Positions 1 through 13,985 of a DNA stretch of 29,384 bases are shown here, piece by piece; the stretch's first letter is position 1; every line of letters begins with the position of its first letter. Location of the stretch: contig MPNW01000953.1 in NCBI GenBank assembly GCA_011800805.1, forward strand, positions 4,377 to 33,760. The letters are read 5' to 3'. Under the pieces are notes generated by a model. That model saw nothing but the letters and a program-made list of their open reading frames with translations, was not told the origin of the DNA and did not search any database. Both the position numbers and the translations under genes were made by a program. The stretch is from Hirudo medicinalis (taxonomy: Eukaryota; Annelida; Clitellata; Hirudinida; Hirudinidae).

Positions 1-684
<684 letters not shown>

Positions 685-685
685 N
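685..685. other. Single unresolved base marking a probable contig join
   Basis: A lone n separates the RAB2-like copy on the left from unrelated sequence that leads into the PEP-synthase-like exons on the right. The homology to 5738 ends at this base. One-base n at a homology break is typical of a scaffold join with an unknown or negative gap. Confidence 0.7.
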
Positions 686-871
686 ATGATGAGGACTTTT
701 TATAAACAGCTGTTATTTTAAGGAAAATTTAGGTGTTACTATTAAATCTAATTGCATTCATAGAGAACTTTATAATTCATAATTGCTGCTATTATTATTA
801 ATTGATTTGCAATATTTAATTAGTATGTTTTTGTCTCAATTTGTTGCAATGAGACCAATTTCTCTTCGTAG

Positions 872-1997
872 GGACTCCAATAAGTCGGGGCAATGTAACT
901 GGCAAAGCCAGAGTCGTCACCAAAGCTTCAGACTCAGATCTTTTCGAGGTCTTACAGCAATTTATTTAAGTAATTATTAGTTAACGTGGCGTTAAATAAT
1001 AAACTAACGATAATAATAAAAAGAATTTGTCACCTAATTGTTTAAAATGTTTCTCTCGTCAAGAAAGGAGAGATCATTGTCACCTCAATGTTCGAGGAGT
1101 CCTGGTCATCTTGCCTTTCATTCATCGTTGGCATCATCACCGAAACTGGAGGATTGCTGTCGCCTGGTTGGCATTCACTTGGCATTCACTTGGTGATTGC
1201 AATGGCCGTCCGTGAAGACGCGATGTTAAGCTTATCGGATGCACAAGATGATAAAAGCTATACATAGCTTGCTTAGTCTTATCATCAACTTTATTGGATT
1301 GAAGCAAAGAATGAATCGCGCTTAAATTGACGCATGTCATCAAAATTATGAACGACCCCTCATCAAAAACTTGCCTCAAAGATGATTCTCTTTTCCTTAA
1401 GGTGCTTGACATAATTTATCGACGGCCCCTAAGAAAACGTCACCAATTTCAAGATAGTTATCTAAACTCACCTTCTTTGTATGCTAAAAGTATCAAAACA
1501 AAATTTAACTTCTAATTTGTAAATATGTTGCTGCAATGCATCTCACTAGGAGCCTCATTGGCACGCAAGTACGGACTGCCCTGCATGATTGACGCCGAGA
1601 ACGCAACCAGGATTCTCAAAACAGGTAGGACTGGTGCCAGTACCGACCGACACGATATTTCGCCCGGATATGCTCGGTTCATCCGACTAGTAAGATCAGT
1701 TTCGGAAAGGAACAGCAGTTAAATTAAGTTTGTAGAACCTAAGCCACTCTCCTTGGATAACCTACCTATTATCTCACGATCGAAATCCAATTGTAAATCT
1801 AGTAATAAGTTACAAACCCAGTGCAAGTCTTGCTTTTAAATAGTCATTCTTATTTAAGTCTTGTTCTCAAAACGTCTCTTACGCTAACAGGCGACCTCAT
1901 CCAACTGAACGGACACGATGGGACTGCCCAGAGAATGTCCGAAGACGAAACAGTCACCACTTTCACTAGCAGAAGTGAGAGCTTGACGAAACTATGA
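872..1997 (+). CDS. PEP-utilising enzyme (PEP synthase-like), last four exons, swivelling domain with the catalytic His position changed
   Basis: Four plus-strand exons join in frame: 872-948, 1064-1166, 1550-1624 and 1891-1997 (stop TGA 1995-1997). Phases agree at every junction, and acceptors end in AG and donors begin with GT. The product is the C-terminal swivelling (mobile) phosphohistidine domain of PEP-utilising enzymes such as PEP synthase and rifampicin phosphotransferase-like proteins. It starts TPISRGNVTGKARVV, continues with GEIIVTSMFEESW and ITETGGLLSPGASLARKYGL, then ends with KTGDLIQLNGHDGTAQRM and a short Ser/Thr-rich tail. Families of this type carry a phospho-accepting histidine in a G-G-x-x-S-H-G-A motif; here the codon is CCT (Pro), formed across the 1166/1550 junction region. 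The usual T-D-x-G-W-x-P-x-F stretch is also altered. Upstream exons with the ATP-grasp part are missing because homology to another contig begins left of 685. Function is probably non-catalytic or regulatory, if expressed. Confidence 0.75.
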
Positions 1998-2527
1998 CGA
2001 AGACAATTCCAACGTTGACATTTAACTACAAGCCAAACACTGACAATACAATGAACGAGTTGTCTCCTACACTTGGGTTTTTTTATACCGAGGGCAAAGC
2101 TTTAGGGGGGCTGATTAGCTTATGGTGACTGGCGAGTGGGCAGAGGTGTGCAAACCTCCCCAATGCTTGACTCGAATCGATATTTACAGATTAGAACATC
2201 GAGAGCGAGAAACATACGACGATGTCGAGCAGGTCGTAAAGTCCGTAAATCCATAAGCGTATCATGATTGGAACCACAGGCTCAGACGGATATCGTTCTT
2301 TGCACGAACTCAAAAAAAGAAGGGCACCATTAACGCATCATTGCATCCACCAAAAAAAACACCTCTAAACTAGCTCCACATTCCACACACCTGCCCACCT
2401 CAGCATCACAACAGGTGATCCTCAATAATTTGTGCTCAGATAAAAACACTTTCCAACCAAAGAACAAATCACCAATACATTCTCGAAAGTCAAAACTTGC
2501 GAAGAATGCCTGAGTTTGCAATCAATT

Positions 2528-2598
2528 TATATCTTATATATATAATATATATATATCTTATATACATATATATATATATATATATATGTATATAAGCA
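2528..2598. repeat. TA-rich microsatellite
   Basis: Nearly uninterrupted alternating TA with occasional C, about 70 bases. It generates spurious Tyr/Ile-rich reading frames on the minus strand. Confidence 0.9.
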
Positions 2599-2979
2599 AG
2601 CACACATTTGGCATAATTTAATTCGTAGTTCAGAAAAAAATCAAAAACAATTCGTATCCACGGCACGTTAAATGCATGAAGCACAAAGCACGACAGCCGA
2701 CAATTGCATGCCTCGAGACTATTAAAATATCCTTTAATTGAAATCAAACAAATCCTTCGAAGCGTTGAAGGTTAAGAAAAAGAACGGCAAGGTGACCCGT
2801 CCTTTCGACCTTGAATACTTTGACAGCAAATGTCAGCAGGGAGCAAACCAAAGGTCAAGAACCAAGCCCCACCAATAGGATGCGTTGATTTAAGATTCCA
2901 TCACACAACAGCAAGCCAACTAAAACAATTGATTGACATCATCATCAACAGCACACATCAAACTATTACCACTATTACC

Positions 2980-3004
2980 ACCATCATCATCATCATCATC
3001 ATCA
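2980..3004. repeat. Short CAT/ATC trinucleotide run
   Basis: About eight consecutive CAT units downstream of the RAB2 stop codon (minus-strand gene). Confidence 0.85.
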
Positions 3005-3186
3005 ACAGCACCTTTAAATCCTCGAACATAAATTGACTTGCAGATTGGGTTGGATTGTAATTAAATAAAATAACGACAACATTCGGCCTCGTCAGTCCAC
3101 AGGGTCTCGCACGCAAGCACGCACACAGAGGCAACACTTCTCGCTTCGTGGGTGCGTTGATCTGTGGTTAGGGGATCATGTAGCCT

Positions 3187-6118
<2,932 letters not shown>

Positions 6119-6922
6119 GTCTCCCGATATTTAAGACGAAGATCTCAAGAAATGTTCGAGCCGATTTGCTAAAGATTGCAAATATGGGAAACCAAGGCAA
6201 TATAATAGAGCAGCAGGTCAGAACTTTATGTTTTGTCACTCGCGGAAGACGGCTACTGCGCCTGTCGTAAACGTATTAACATTTACAATTGTTTAACATA
6301 ATTGCCATGTGAAAATGCGGAGTCGCTCCGAAGAATTGACTTCCAATTACATATTAAATAAAATTTATACATTAGTAAAAAATGTATGCACAAATATTGC
6401 GTGGCTTCAATTTCTAAATGATCTTAATTTAGCTGCGTTTTCTAACCTTAACAGAAATTTGCTGTTGATTCTTGTTCTTTATAGGTTTTTCGCATAATTA
6501 TCAATTTAAACTCAAACACTTATGTTAAAAAGATGATGCAAAACGATCTAAAATTCGTCTAAAGGCTTTTAATTGGTCTAAAGGCTTATAATTTTAACAG
6601 AACAAGGATACTTATAAAAATTAATAATTTAAGAAAACTTCTATGAATTTAGCTTCTCTTATTTCTAACCCCTTTGCCAAATTTGACTATTAAACGTCAA
6701 AATTATTAAAATATGTTGCGTGGATAGCTAATAGTAGATAAGGTAGGATAAAATTATTTTATGCACACATTTGTTAATTTAATCAAATAGTGAAAAAAAA
6801 TAGTTGATTTTTTGTTTTATTTCGTGAAGCTCAAAGATATAATTCGAAAGCTTTAATGTCGTATCTTTGTTTGCCATAAAGCATTTGTTGTGTTTACGTG
6901 CTTCGCCGTGCCGTTGGTGATT
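6119..6922. promoter_or_regulatory. Divergent intergenic region between RAB2 and SDE2
   Basis: About 800 bases separate the two start codons, which point away from each other, so both promoters should lie here. The sequence is very AT-rich. No TATA box or other element stands out with confidence, and the only open frame (6309-6497) has no recognisable content. Confidence 0.4.
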
Positions 6923-9326
6923 ATGAAAATGGAGATAAATACGCTTATTTTGAAGTCATTCATTTGTGATAGGCCTTGTGGATCAATCTTGGACTTAAAA
7001 ATTTTTTTTCTAGAAAGTTCGGTAAGCAACTTTCTTTTCTTTTTTTAAATTTTTAGGTCTGAACTTTTTAAATGACAATAACAAATGATATATAGATTGA
7101 ATACCAAAAAAGGGTTTGATATTTGAAAAGGATGGATGTTTACTTTATGTTTTTGAATTAGGTACTTTTAATTTCTGCGAAATTTTTCTGTAGTTAATAT
7201 CATTTAGATATTTATTATTATTGTTACCTTTAATAGTCATATTGATTTATAAGTTAAATAAAACTATGTTTAACGTTTTTTTGTTTGCAGGCCATTGCAG
7301 CATTTGCAGATGATTTCTATGTGACACAAAATGGAAGAAGAGTCGATGAAAGAGATGAAGCTATTCTTGGAGAGGCTTACAGGTTTCATCCAAGACTTGT
7401 GGGTGGAAAAGGAGGCAAGTGACATGTATTCTGCTAACACCTTTGTCAAGCTGACATGTTTATTATTCATGAAAAGAGAATATTAATGAATTTGTTTAGT
7501 CACTAAGATTAATGAGCTATATTACCAGTCAGGAATTAACTATTTTTATGTAACATTAGATAAATTTATTTTTCTGAATTAACTTTCGTTTTGATAGTGG
7601 CTTGTGCGTTTTGTCAATAATGATAATATTAACTTTTGTCACATTCCTTATAATTTCTGTTCTCCCAATCCCAGGGTTCGGTTCTATGCTCAGAGCGTTG
7701 GGGGCTCAGATCGAAAAGACGACGAACAGGGAGGCTTGCAGGGACCTCAGTGGGCGAAGGATGAGGGATGTCAACAATGAAAAGAAGTCAGCCACTTGAT
7801 TAATAAACCAATATATTTACATTGTTTATTCATTATATTGCTCATTAAAATGTAATAGTTAACTGGTACTTAATGACTGAAATTCTGACCTAACAGAAAT
7901 AAATTTAAAAAAATTAGTTATTAGTGTCAATAATTATTCAATAAAATCTCCATTGAAGCTTTTCGTTGATGACTTTCAACTAATTCCTGATTCCAAGTCA
8001 ATCAACCGTTGAATCCAAGAAATGTAAATGTAAATGTACTTCATTTATATAGCGCCATATGCATAGCGTCAGAGGCGCTTCTTGTCAACCATTTATATAG
8101 CGCTCCTTCCCAAGGGCGCTTGCGGCAGTGCAGGCTGGGTTTCGAACACGACACATTACGACTGTTGCCATTACCGCCGTATGCAGGAACGTAACCCATT
8201 CGGCCAACCTGCACGCCACAAAGAAACCACAAAGATGTCTTGAAACATCACTATCATTACTTTATCACTACTACTATCATCAAATAACTTGAACAACATT
8301 ATTATTGGGAAGATTTATTTAAGAATGGCAAATGTCCCTTAATAAAAATTAAAAACAGTTAATAATGCTATTAATGGACCTCGCGTATCAAGGCTGTTGA
8401 CGATAATTTGGCGATTCGGATTCCAGATTGAAGGAGTGGATCGAAAAGGCTCCGGAGAGAGAACGACTGCAGAAAGAGAAAGAAGAGGAAAAGAAGAAAA
8501 AGAAGAAGAAGGAGGATGCCAAGTACTTCTTTGACAGCACTGCTTATGACCAACAGAAGGAGAAAATCAGAGAGGATTTGGAGGATGCCATGAAGCAAGG
8601 TAGTTGCTTAGTTAATCAAGGTAGTGATTACCTAACCAGTTCATGTTAGGTCTTTGAGTGCTAACAATTTTAAGTTCGACTCATTTGTCGACGGCAAGAA
8701 ATTTCATTACCGTCAAGAGAATTCGATAACAAATATCATTACCAACATCGCTTAAATGTCTCAAAGTAGTGGCATTTCCTATTGACAACGTTAAATAAAC
8801 TTAGTAGTGCCACAGGAGCATTATAGTATTACTACAGTCTTTAAGCATATATAGAAAATAATTAATTATAATAATGATTTTAGCAACAATTAAATAATTA
8901 ATTGTAATAATAATTTTCTGCACGAAAATACATTTGCAATTGCTTTCTTATAAATACACAGTTCCAGGAAAAAGTCCAGTAAAAAGGAAAGCAAAAGTAG
9001 ACATTGATCCTTCGAAGGCAAAGATGTGGTTCGGGGATGACTACGAAGACTTGGACAGTGACGACGATGATGACGAAGAAGATGAGGTCCCATCAAAATC
9101 CAAGAAAGCCAAGTTGGAATTGAAAGAGGATGACGTGTCGGAAAGAGTCCCCGAAGAGAGGAGCGTGGAAAAGGAAGAAAGACCAGATCTTGTCAAAGAT
9201 GACGACAAACCGAAGGATGGTAATGAGGTTCCTGAGATCAGCAATGCTGAACAAACCGAAACCCCTCCGACAGAAACAGAAAAGATAGCAGACGATTCCC
9301 AGGTTCAGAACCAAAGTTCCAGTTAA
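6923..9326 (+). CDS. SDE2: SDE2 homologue, ubiquitin-fold splicing and genome-maintenance factor, five exons
   Basis: SDE2 carries an N-terminal ubiquitin-like fold that is cleaved after GG in a GGKGG motif; the released C-terminal part joins the spliceosome and, in vertebrates, PCNA-linked replication control (family knowledge). Exons: 6923-7021, 7291-7414, 7675-7786, 8427-8599 and 8968-9326 (TAA). The product is 288 residues. UBL is residues 1 to about 74, followed by GGKGG, the hallmark [20 protein letters not shown], then [16 protein letters not shown], a Lys/Glu-rich coiled-coil stretch from exon 4, and an acidic DDDDDEEDE tract in exon 5. Intron 2 has a GC donor (7415-7416, AG then GCAAGT) and an AG acceptor; it splits the last Gly of GGKGG. 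Start could be 6923 or the ATG at 6929, which has the better context. The C-terminal SAP domain of human SDE2 is not seen. Intron 3 hosts a SINE; donor 3 (GTCAGC) is weak. Confidence 0.92.
8041..8222 (-). mobile_element. tRNA-derived SINE (family copy 1) in SDE2 intron 3
   Basis: Read on the minus strand it begins GTGGCGTGCAGGTTGGCC. It has a pol III box A-like stretch (revcomp of 8195-8206, TGGCCGAATGGG) and a box B-like stretch (revcomp of 8137-8147, GTTCGAAACCC). It ends in a GGAGCGCTATATAAATGG tail, with the tail motif GGCGCTATATAAATG present a second time at 8041-8058 and a short ACATTT repeat beyond. A related copy lies at 18197-18316. Confidence 0.8.
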
Positions 9327-9362
9327 TGAAAAGCCATCGAGACACAGTTTGCTTACAGTTCA

Positions 9363-9368
9363 TTTATT
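9363..9368 (-). terminator. Candidate polyadenylation signal of PYM1
   Basis: TTTATT on the plus strand, i.e. AATAAA on the minus strand, 148 bases past the PYM1 stop codon and inside the SDE2 3' UTR. Confidence 0.5.
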
Positions 9369-9458
9369 TCCATGCAGAAAACTGTCTTTGCAAAAACTGC
9401 TGAATGATATTACATTAAAGGAGAACAGCAACGTCAATCACAAGTTGTGATTTCAAAA

Positions 9459-9464
9459 AATAAA
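9459..9464 (+). terminator. Candidate polyadenylation signal of SDE2
   Basis: AATAAA 133 bases after the SDE2 stop and 52 bases before the PYM1 stop on the other strand. Confidence 0.6.
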
Positions 9465-9515
9465 TTAACTATTGATAAACCCCTGAAAGTCTCTTAAGTT
9501 TGTCTTGTAAACTAA

Positions 9516-10863
9516 TCACTCCTCGTCATCCTCCGCCTCCAATTGGTCGATCTCCGCCATGATCTGAGCCTTCCTTCGGAGTTTCTCCTGTTGTTCTTTC
9601 TCCAACTTCAGGGACTTGTTTATCTTCAGCTGCTCCTCCATCTCTTCGATCTGCTTCATCTTTTTTCGAAGGGATCTGAGTTTCTTATGCCTCTCGACCA
9701 GCCCGAGTCCCGAATCGCCATTAGTCAAAGTCAAGTCCGAGATGGCTTCCGTTAATTTGTCGATCTGATCTTCTACCTCTTCATTGTTTTCCTTGTCAGT
9801 TTTCTCCTTCTTATCTCTTTTCTTGGCCCTCCGCAGAGCAGATTTCGAGGGCTTGTCCTGGGAGGATTTTTCTGGCTCTGGTGCCAGTCCCACTGGTAGG
9901 GTAGGTTTGGCCTTCAGCCATTGGACTCCCCTGCATTCATACCTGAATAAGTAGAAAGGATCATAGATGAGATAGTTGCAAAGTTTGACACAAATGCATT
10001 TTACATTGGGGTGATTTAACTATAAGAAAAACAGATAAGTTATATGAATCTCCATCTAGTCAGTTCCATAAAAAAAACCCCTTGCTTTAAGCAACTTAAG
10101 GCCAAATTATTATGTAAACAAATCAATAGAAACTCTTTCAAAATGATGAATTTGATAGAAAGCAAAGATGAATTAGACATTAACAAATGCTCTTCCAACC
10201 TTGGCATTTCCTCATCAGGGATGTATCCCTCCTTTACTTTTTTGGCCTTCCTCCAAGTTCCATCGGGTCGCTGAGTGGCTGGGAGGAACAATTCTCCTGT
10301 GGATTTTAAATAATTTATTATTAAATATGAATATAATATATGGCTCATATTAAGTCAGGAGGAATTATCAATAGAATATGCTATGTTCCCAGGTGATATA
10401 CCACAACTTAATTAAGAAGCACATTTTAAAGTGAATCCTAATTCTTAAATCACAGATGCGTTTTCTGCATGAGTGGCTTTTTTTTAATTTGCTTTCTTCT
10501 TGCAATGTTGATAAAATGAAAAGGGAATTGAGACAAATCAAAAGTAAGCCTCAAACAATTATTCAATTTCAATAAATAAATGCATGACCTAATCGCTTGG
10601 ATCAAAGCGATTAAATTTAATATTTTAAAGTCACGAGGCTTCGTAAGCTTAAACATCACATGATATTGACGCATAATGTGGCACGAATGCTCAATCCAAC
10701 CTAATCTACCCCCGATGGGATTCTAGTGACTACCAACAGTTTGTTTAAATGTGGGGAAAGATCCTTAAAGCGGATATATAAGTGGGCGTAAAATTTTTTA
10801 AATTCCTTTCTAACCAGTCTTATCATCTCTTATGACTCCAGTTCTTTCTACAGACTTATTCAT
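9516..10863 (-). CDS. PYM1: PYM1 (WIBG), partner of Y14 and Mago; exon junction complex disassembly factor
   Basis: PYM strips the exon junction complex from spliced mRNA at the ribosome by binding the Mago-Y14 dimer (family knowledge). Minus-strand exons: 10815-10863, 10200-10296 and 9516-9942. ATG is 10863-10861, stop TGA is 9518-9516, and the product is 190 residues, close to the usual size. The N-terminal Mago-binding region is clear: [20 protein letters not shown], then [20 protein letters not shown], then [17 protein letters not shown]. The C-terminal half is a Lys/Glu-rich coiled coil ([13 protein letters not shown], then [20 protein letters not shown]) that matches the ribosome-associating end of PYM, finishing in an acidic EAEDDEE. 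Both junctions are GT-AG and keep frame. It converges on SDE2 with only 189 bases between stop codons. Confidence 0.92.
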
Positions 10864-11471
10864 TTTCGCCCAGAATTTATAAATTGATAAATAAACATTG
10901 ATATATTTTACAACTACTCTATCATTCAATTTGACTGTGAATCGATTTATGTAATAAAATTTTAAAAATTTTTATATATAAAATTTTTTAATTATATTAC
11001 AAAATTAAATTGATAATAAACCATAGGTTTTATCAAAAGCACTGCACTAGTTTCTGAATTTAAATGACAAGATGCCAAAACGTTGTTTAACTGGATTGCG
11101 AAGAAATTGAAGAAGGAACTTCTAAGTGTCATAAAATAACAAATAAATTAACAGGAGGCAATGGTTTGGTCCATTTTAAATTTGTTGTTGAATTACATCT
11201 TAAATTTTCAAGATCCACAAACCAATTTGTAAACATGCGTTTTAATAAAGCAACGCCTTTTGACCTTTTTGCTTGTTTTTCGAACTTTACCTCTTAGCTG
11301 GAAGTAAAAACTCCAGTTATCGTCACTTAGATGTTTTTGGCTTTGATGGCAGCGTGAAGAGATGTTGAGGAATGAGGGTGGGATGCTTCCGTTTATAAGC
11401 CAAATGAGAAAAAAAAACGTTCCGAAAGCTGCTTAGTCTGAGGCAATTTCTGTCGTTAGATATCGAGAATA
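10864..11471. promoter_or_regulatory. Divergent intergenic region between PYM1 and tetraspan gene A
   Basis: About 600 AT-rich bases between two start codons facing away from each other. A tataag stretch at about 11394 is a possible TATA element for gene A. An imperfect AT-only inverted repeat at about 10950-11003 could form a hairpin. Confidence 0.35.
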
Positions 11472-12485
11472 ATGACAAAATCCCGAAAGTTAATAATCAT
11501 CGCTTACGTTTTTACGCTATTGGCCTTCTTGGGGTTCGCCATTGCTTTTGGGGCTCCTTACTGGACTCATTTCATGGGATACAGTTACGGCATTATTACT
11601 TATTGTCATGAAAACGAATGCTATTTTAAAAGTCATGGTAATTTTTTTTATTTTTAAGATGACTTCGTCTTTTGATTGGTATAATTGGTTTATAAGAATC
11701 AAAATAAAGAAAATAAAGGATAAGACTGGGATAATGGTTCATTAAATACAAATTTGCAGTCGTAATAATATTATTGCCATATTTTGTTAAACTTCGGCTA
11801 ATAGCTTTTCATCCTCCAATGATACTGAGTCCTATTATCGAATTCTTTGTGTTTATTAACTTGTTTTAATCAATATTCTGGCATATTTATTTTTAAAATT
11901 ATATTTCTAAAGTCTTTTCTTCTTTCTTTCTTTCTTTTTACAGTTTTCCAACATCCGAGGAATTTCGTAATCCCTGGTCTGTTCATGTTGGGATTGGTGT
12001 CGTGCTTTGCAGCTGTCGTCGTATCGTCCTTACTGATATGTCGCTATAAATCCAAAGGATATAAATTCTGCTTTGCCTCTGGAGCTCTGGGACTTCTCTC
12101 AGGTTTGTCCCTGATGCTTCTCAGTAAATTAGTACAGGCTTGGAAATGACAATTGGATTGACCCGGCAACGGACACATGCATATCATTCAAGATTTATGC
12201 TACCCTTTCGTCAAATTCTTGATGAAAATTTAATTTGTTTCAGATAATTATGTTAAGTTTTCATATTTAATTACATAAAGTTGTCGTAATTTAACAATTT
12301 TTGTTCTTTCAGTTGCTGCCGTTGGAATCACAGTGATTATAATAATTAGCGATGCTTTGATTGACAAATCACACGGACACCAAATTGAGTGGACTTTCTT
12401 GCTGGCAATTTTAAGCATTGCCTTCGCGCTAGTGGCCACCATTCTATTCTTGGTCGCTGGTTATAAACAAAAACGTAATTATTGA
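11472..12485 (+). CDS. PMP22/claudin-like four-pass membrane protein, array member A
   Basis: Three exons: 11472-11637, 11944-12102 and 12313-12485 (stop TGA 12483-12485), all junctions phase 1 and GT-AG, 165 residues. TM1 is about residues 7-29 (IIIAYVFTLLAFLGFAIAFG), followed by APYW and a first extracellular loop with YGIITYCHENEC. TM2 is about 64-86, a short basic cytoplasmic loop RYKSKGYK follows, TM3 starts with FASGALGLLSG, a second loop ends IEWTFLLA, and TM4 is about 137-158, with a short basic tail. The layout (PYW in the first loop, one long and one short loop, E/GW before TM4) is that of the PMP22/EMP/MP20/claudin superfamily, which includes junction and membrane-organising proteins. 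I cannot assign a subfamily. It lacks a clear W-GLW-C-C signature, so a barrier role is not shown. It is the first of four related genes in the same orientation. Confidence 0.82.
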
Positions 12486-13985
12486 CACTCTGAAATGATC
12501 AAGAATTGTAATTTCTGATTTACAAGTAAACGATCAATATGCAGATTGTATGCAACACATAACTTTTGAAGCACTATATACATAACATACTAAAATTTGA
12601 GTAATTTTCACAACTAATTAGATGAGATATGGCCAAAAAATGAGTACTTTCTATTTTGGACTGGGTGCACAAAATAGTGTTGACGTTGCTTATATGGCTT
12701 TCTGTTTCTTTTCGTTAGAATCTTGTAACCAAAGTCTAAAATTGCAAACCAAGTTACTCGCTCTGTTAATTAGATAGGTTATTACTATGTCATTATTTTT
12801 ACTAAAAGCAATATTATTATTTACCAATCAAGATTTCAGTATTTTCGATTTTTTGTTAAATCTCTTTTTTTTTTTAAATAATTTTTTTTTACCGCAAAAT
12901 GTGGCCCAGTAACTTTTTTTATCACAATCACCAGAGCATGATGGTCTGCTATCCAAGGATTAGTCAATGATGTACGCCTTTTAGTGTTCGGATGATATTC
13001 TTTGGTTTAGCAGGTACCACTCCAAATTTGAAGAAATGTGAAGAACTGTAGATCGTCGTTATATTGCATAACTATTATTAACACATACGAAGTTCAAACA
13101 GTGTAAATTCTCGTTAAAGTTGTTATGCATGCCAACATGATTTCTGTTATTGCATTATACATTTTAGCGTTTCTCACATTTTTTTGCAAAAGACATTCTT
13201 TAATTGACAATTAATTATTCAATTTCTGACAAGTCAATACGTTTATTGTGGTCTTAATTGAAAGATGAGACACTTCTCTTAAGTTGGAAAGTTCCAGCTG
13301 ATTAATTAACTTAAATTTCGAGAAAAAATAACCATCGAACGAAGTGTTAATTAAATATTAATCATAACAATTGTCGTAGTAAATTATTGGTGGATTAAGT
13401 TTCTAAAAGTAAATGATTTTTTCGATTAATCCCTTACTAACCCTTATGGATGCTTGGCTTAATATAGACCATTAACTTATTTTGATCAAAGCCGTCGAAA
13501 AGATGTAAAATTGCAGCTTTTACGTTTAAATGAGAAGCGACAAACAATTTGGATAAAAATTCCGAGAGACATTTTGTTGTTTGATCTTTAATAATGAACC
13601 AGCATAATTCCTGATGCTAGAAGCACTTGTCATTTTGGAGTGGATTAGGAATTATGAACTGCCCTGGGATACCTATAGAAGCCGTTGCTTGTATCGAAAC
13701 CGAACACATTGTTAGGATTATATTTTATTGTTTAATAAATTAATAAACAATTATCATTTGACAAATTATTTCTCATCAAAATGACATCCTCATCTTAAAT
13801 GTGCTGCTCATTAGTGCCAAGATTTTGGCAAAAGACTTTTCAAATGAAGGCCTGAACGTTTTGAAGAGTAAAATTAATAGCAACTCCAAAGTGCAAAGCG
13901 TTGATAATGATAAACATGTGATGTGCTTTTTGAAGTGCTTAGCTGGAGATAAAACTCCTCTAAGGATATATTTTTCTTTTGAATC
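12486..13985. other. Intergenic stretch between tetraspan genes A and B
   Basis: AT-rich, with no gene or recognisable repeat. No decayed fifth paralogue was seen when looking for the exon 2 signature (Lys-Ser-Lys/Thr followed by a Ser-Gly turn). Confidence 0.5.

Larger units (their letters stand above)
1998..3186. other. Intergenic stretch between convergent PEP-like and RAB2 genes
   Basis: No confident gene. Two short coding-like pieces are visible: 2191-2256 (after a ttacag acceptor, reads LEHRERETYDDVEQVVKSVNP then stop) and about 2752-2841 (a basic stretch containing KVKKKNGKVTRPFDLEYFD). Neither is recognised. The rest is AT-rich with a TA microsatellite and a short CAT run; some of it is probably the 3' UTR of the two flanking genes. 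Confidence 0.5.

Noticed and set aside
2490..2747. Minus-strand frame rich in Tyr and Ile
   Set aside because: Arises from the TA microsatellite.
2752..2841. Basic coding-like stretch between the PEP-like gene and RAB2
   Set aside because: No convincing splice sites or family match; kept only as a note in the intergenic entry.
8428..8598. Minus-strand Leu/Phe-rich frame that looks like a membrane helix
   Set aside because: Antisense of the Lys/Glu-rich SDE2 exon 4.
10950..11003. AT-only inverted repeat as a hairpin or origin
   Set aside because: Imperfect and composed only of A and T runs, expected by chance in DNA of this composition.
12486..13985. Possible fifth tetraspan copy between A and B
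   Set aside because: No exon 2 or exon 3 signature found on either strand.
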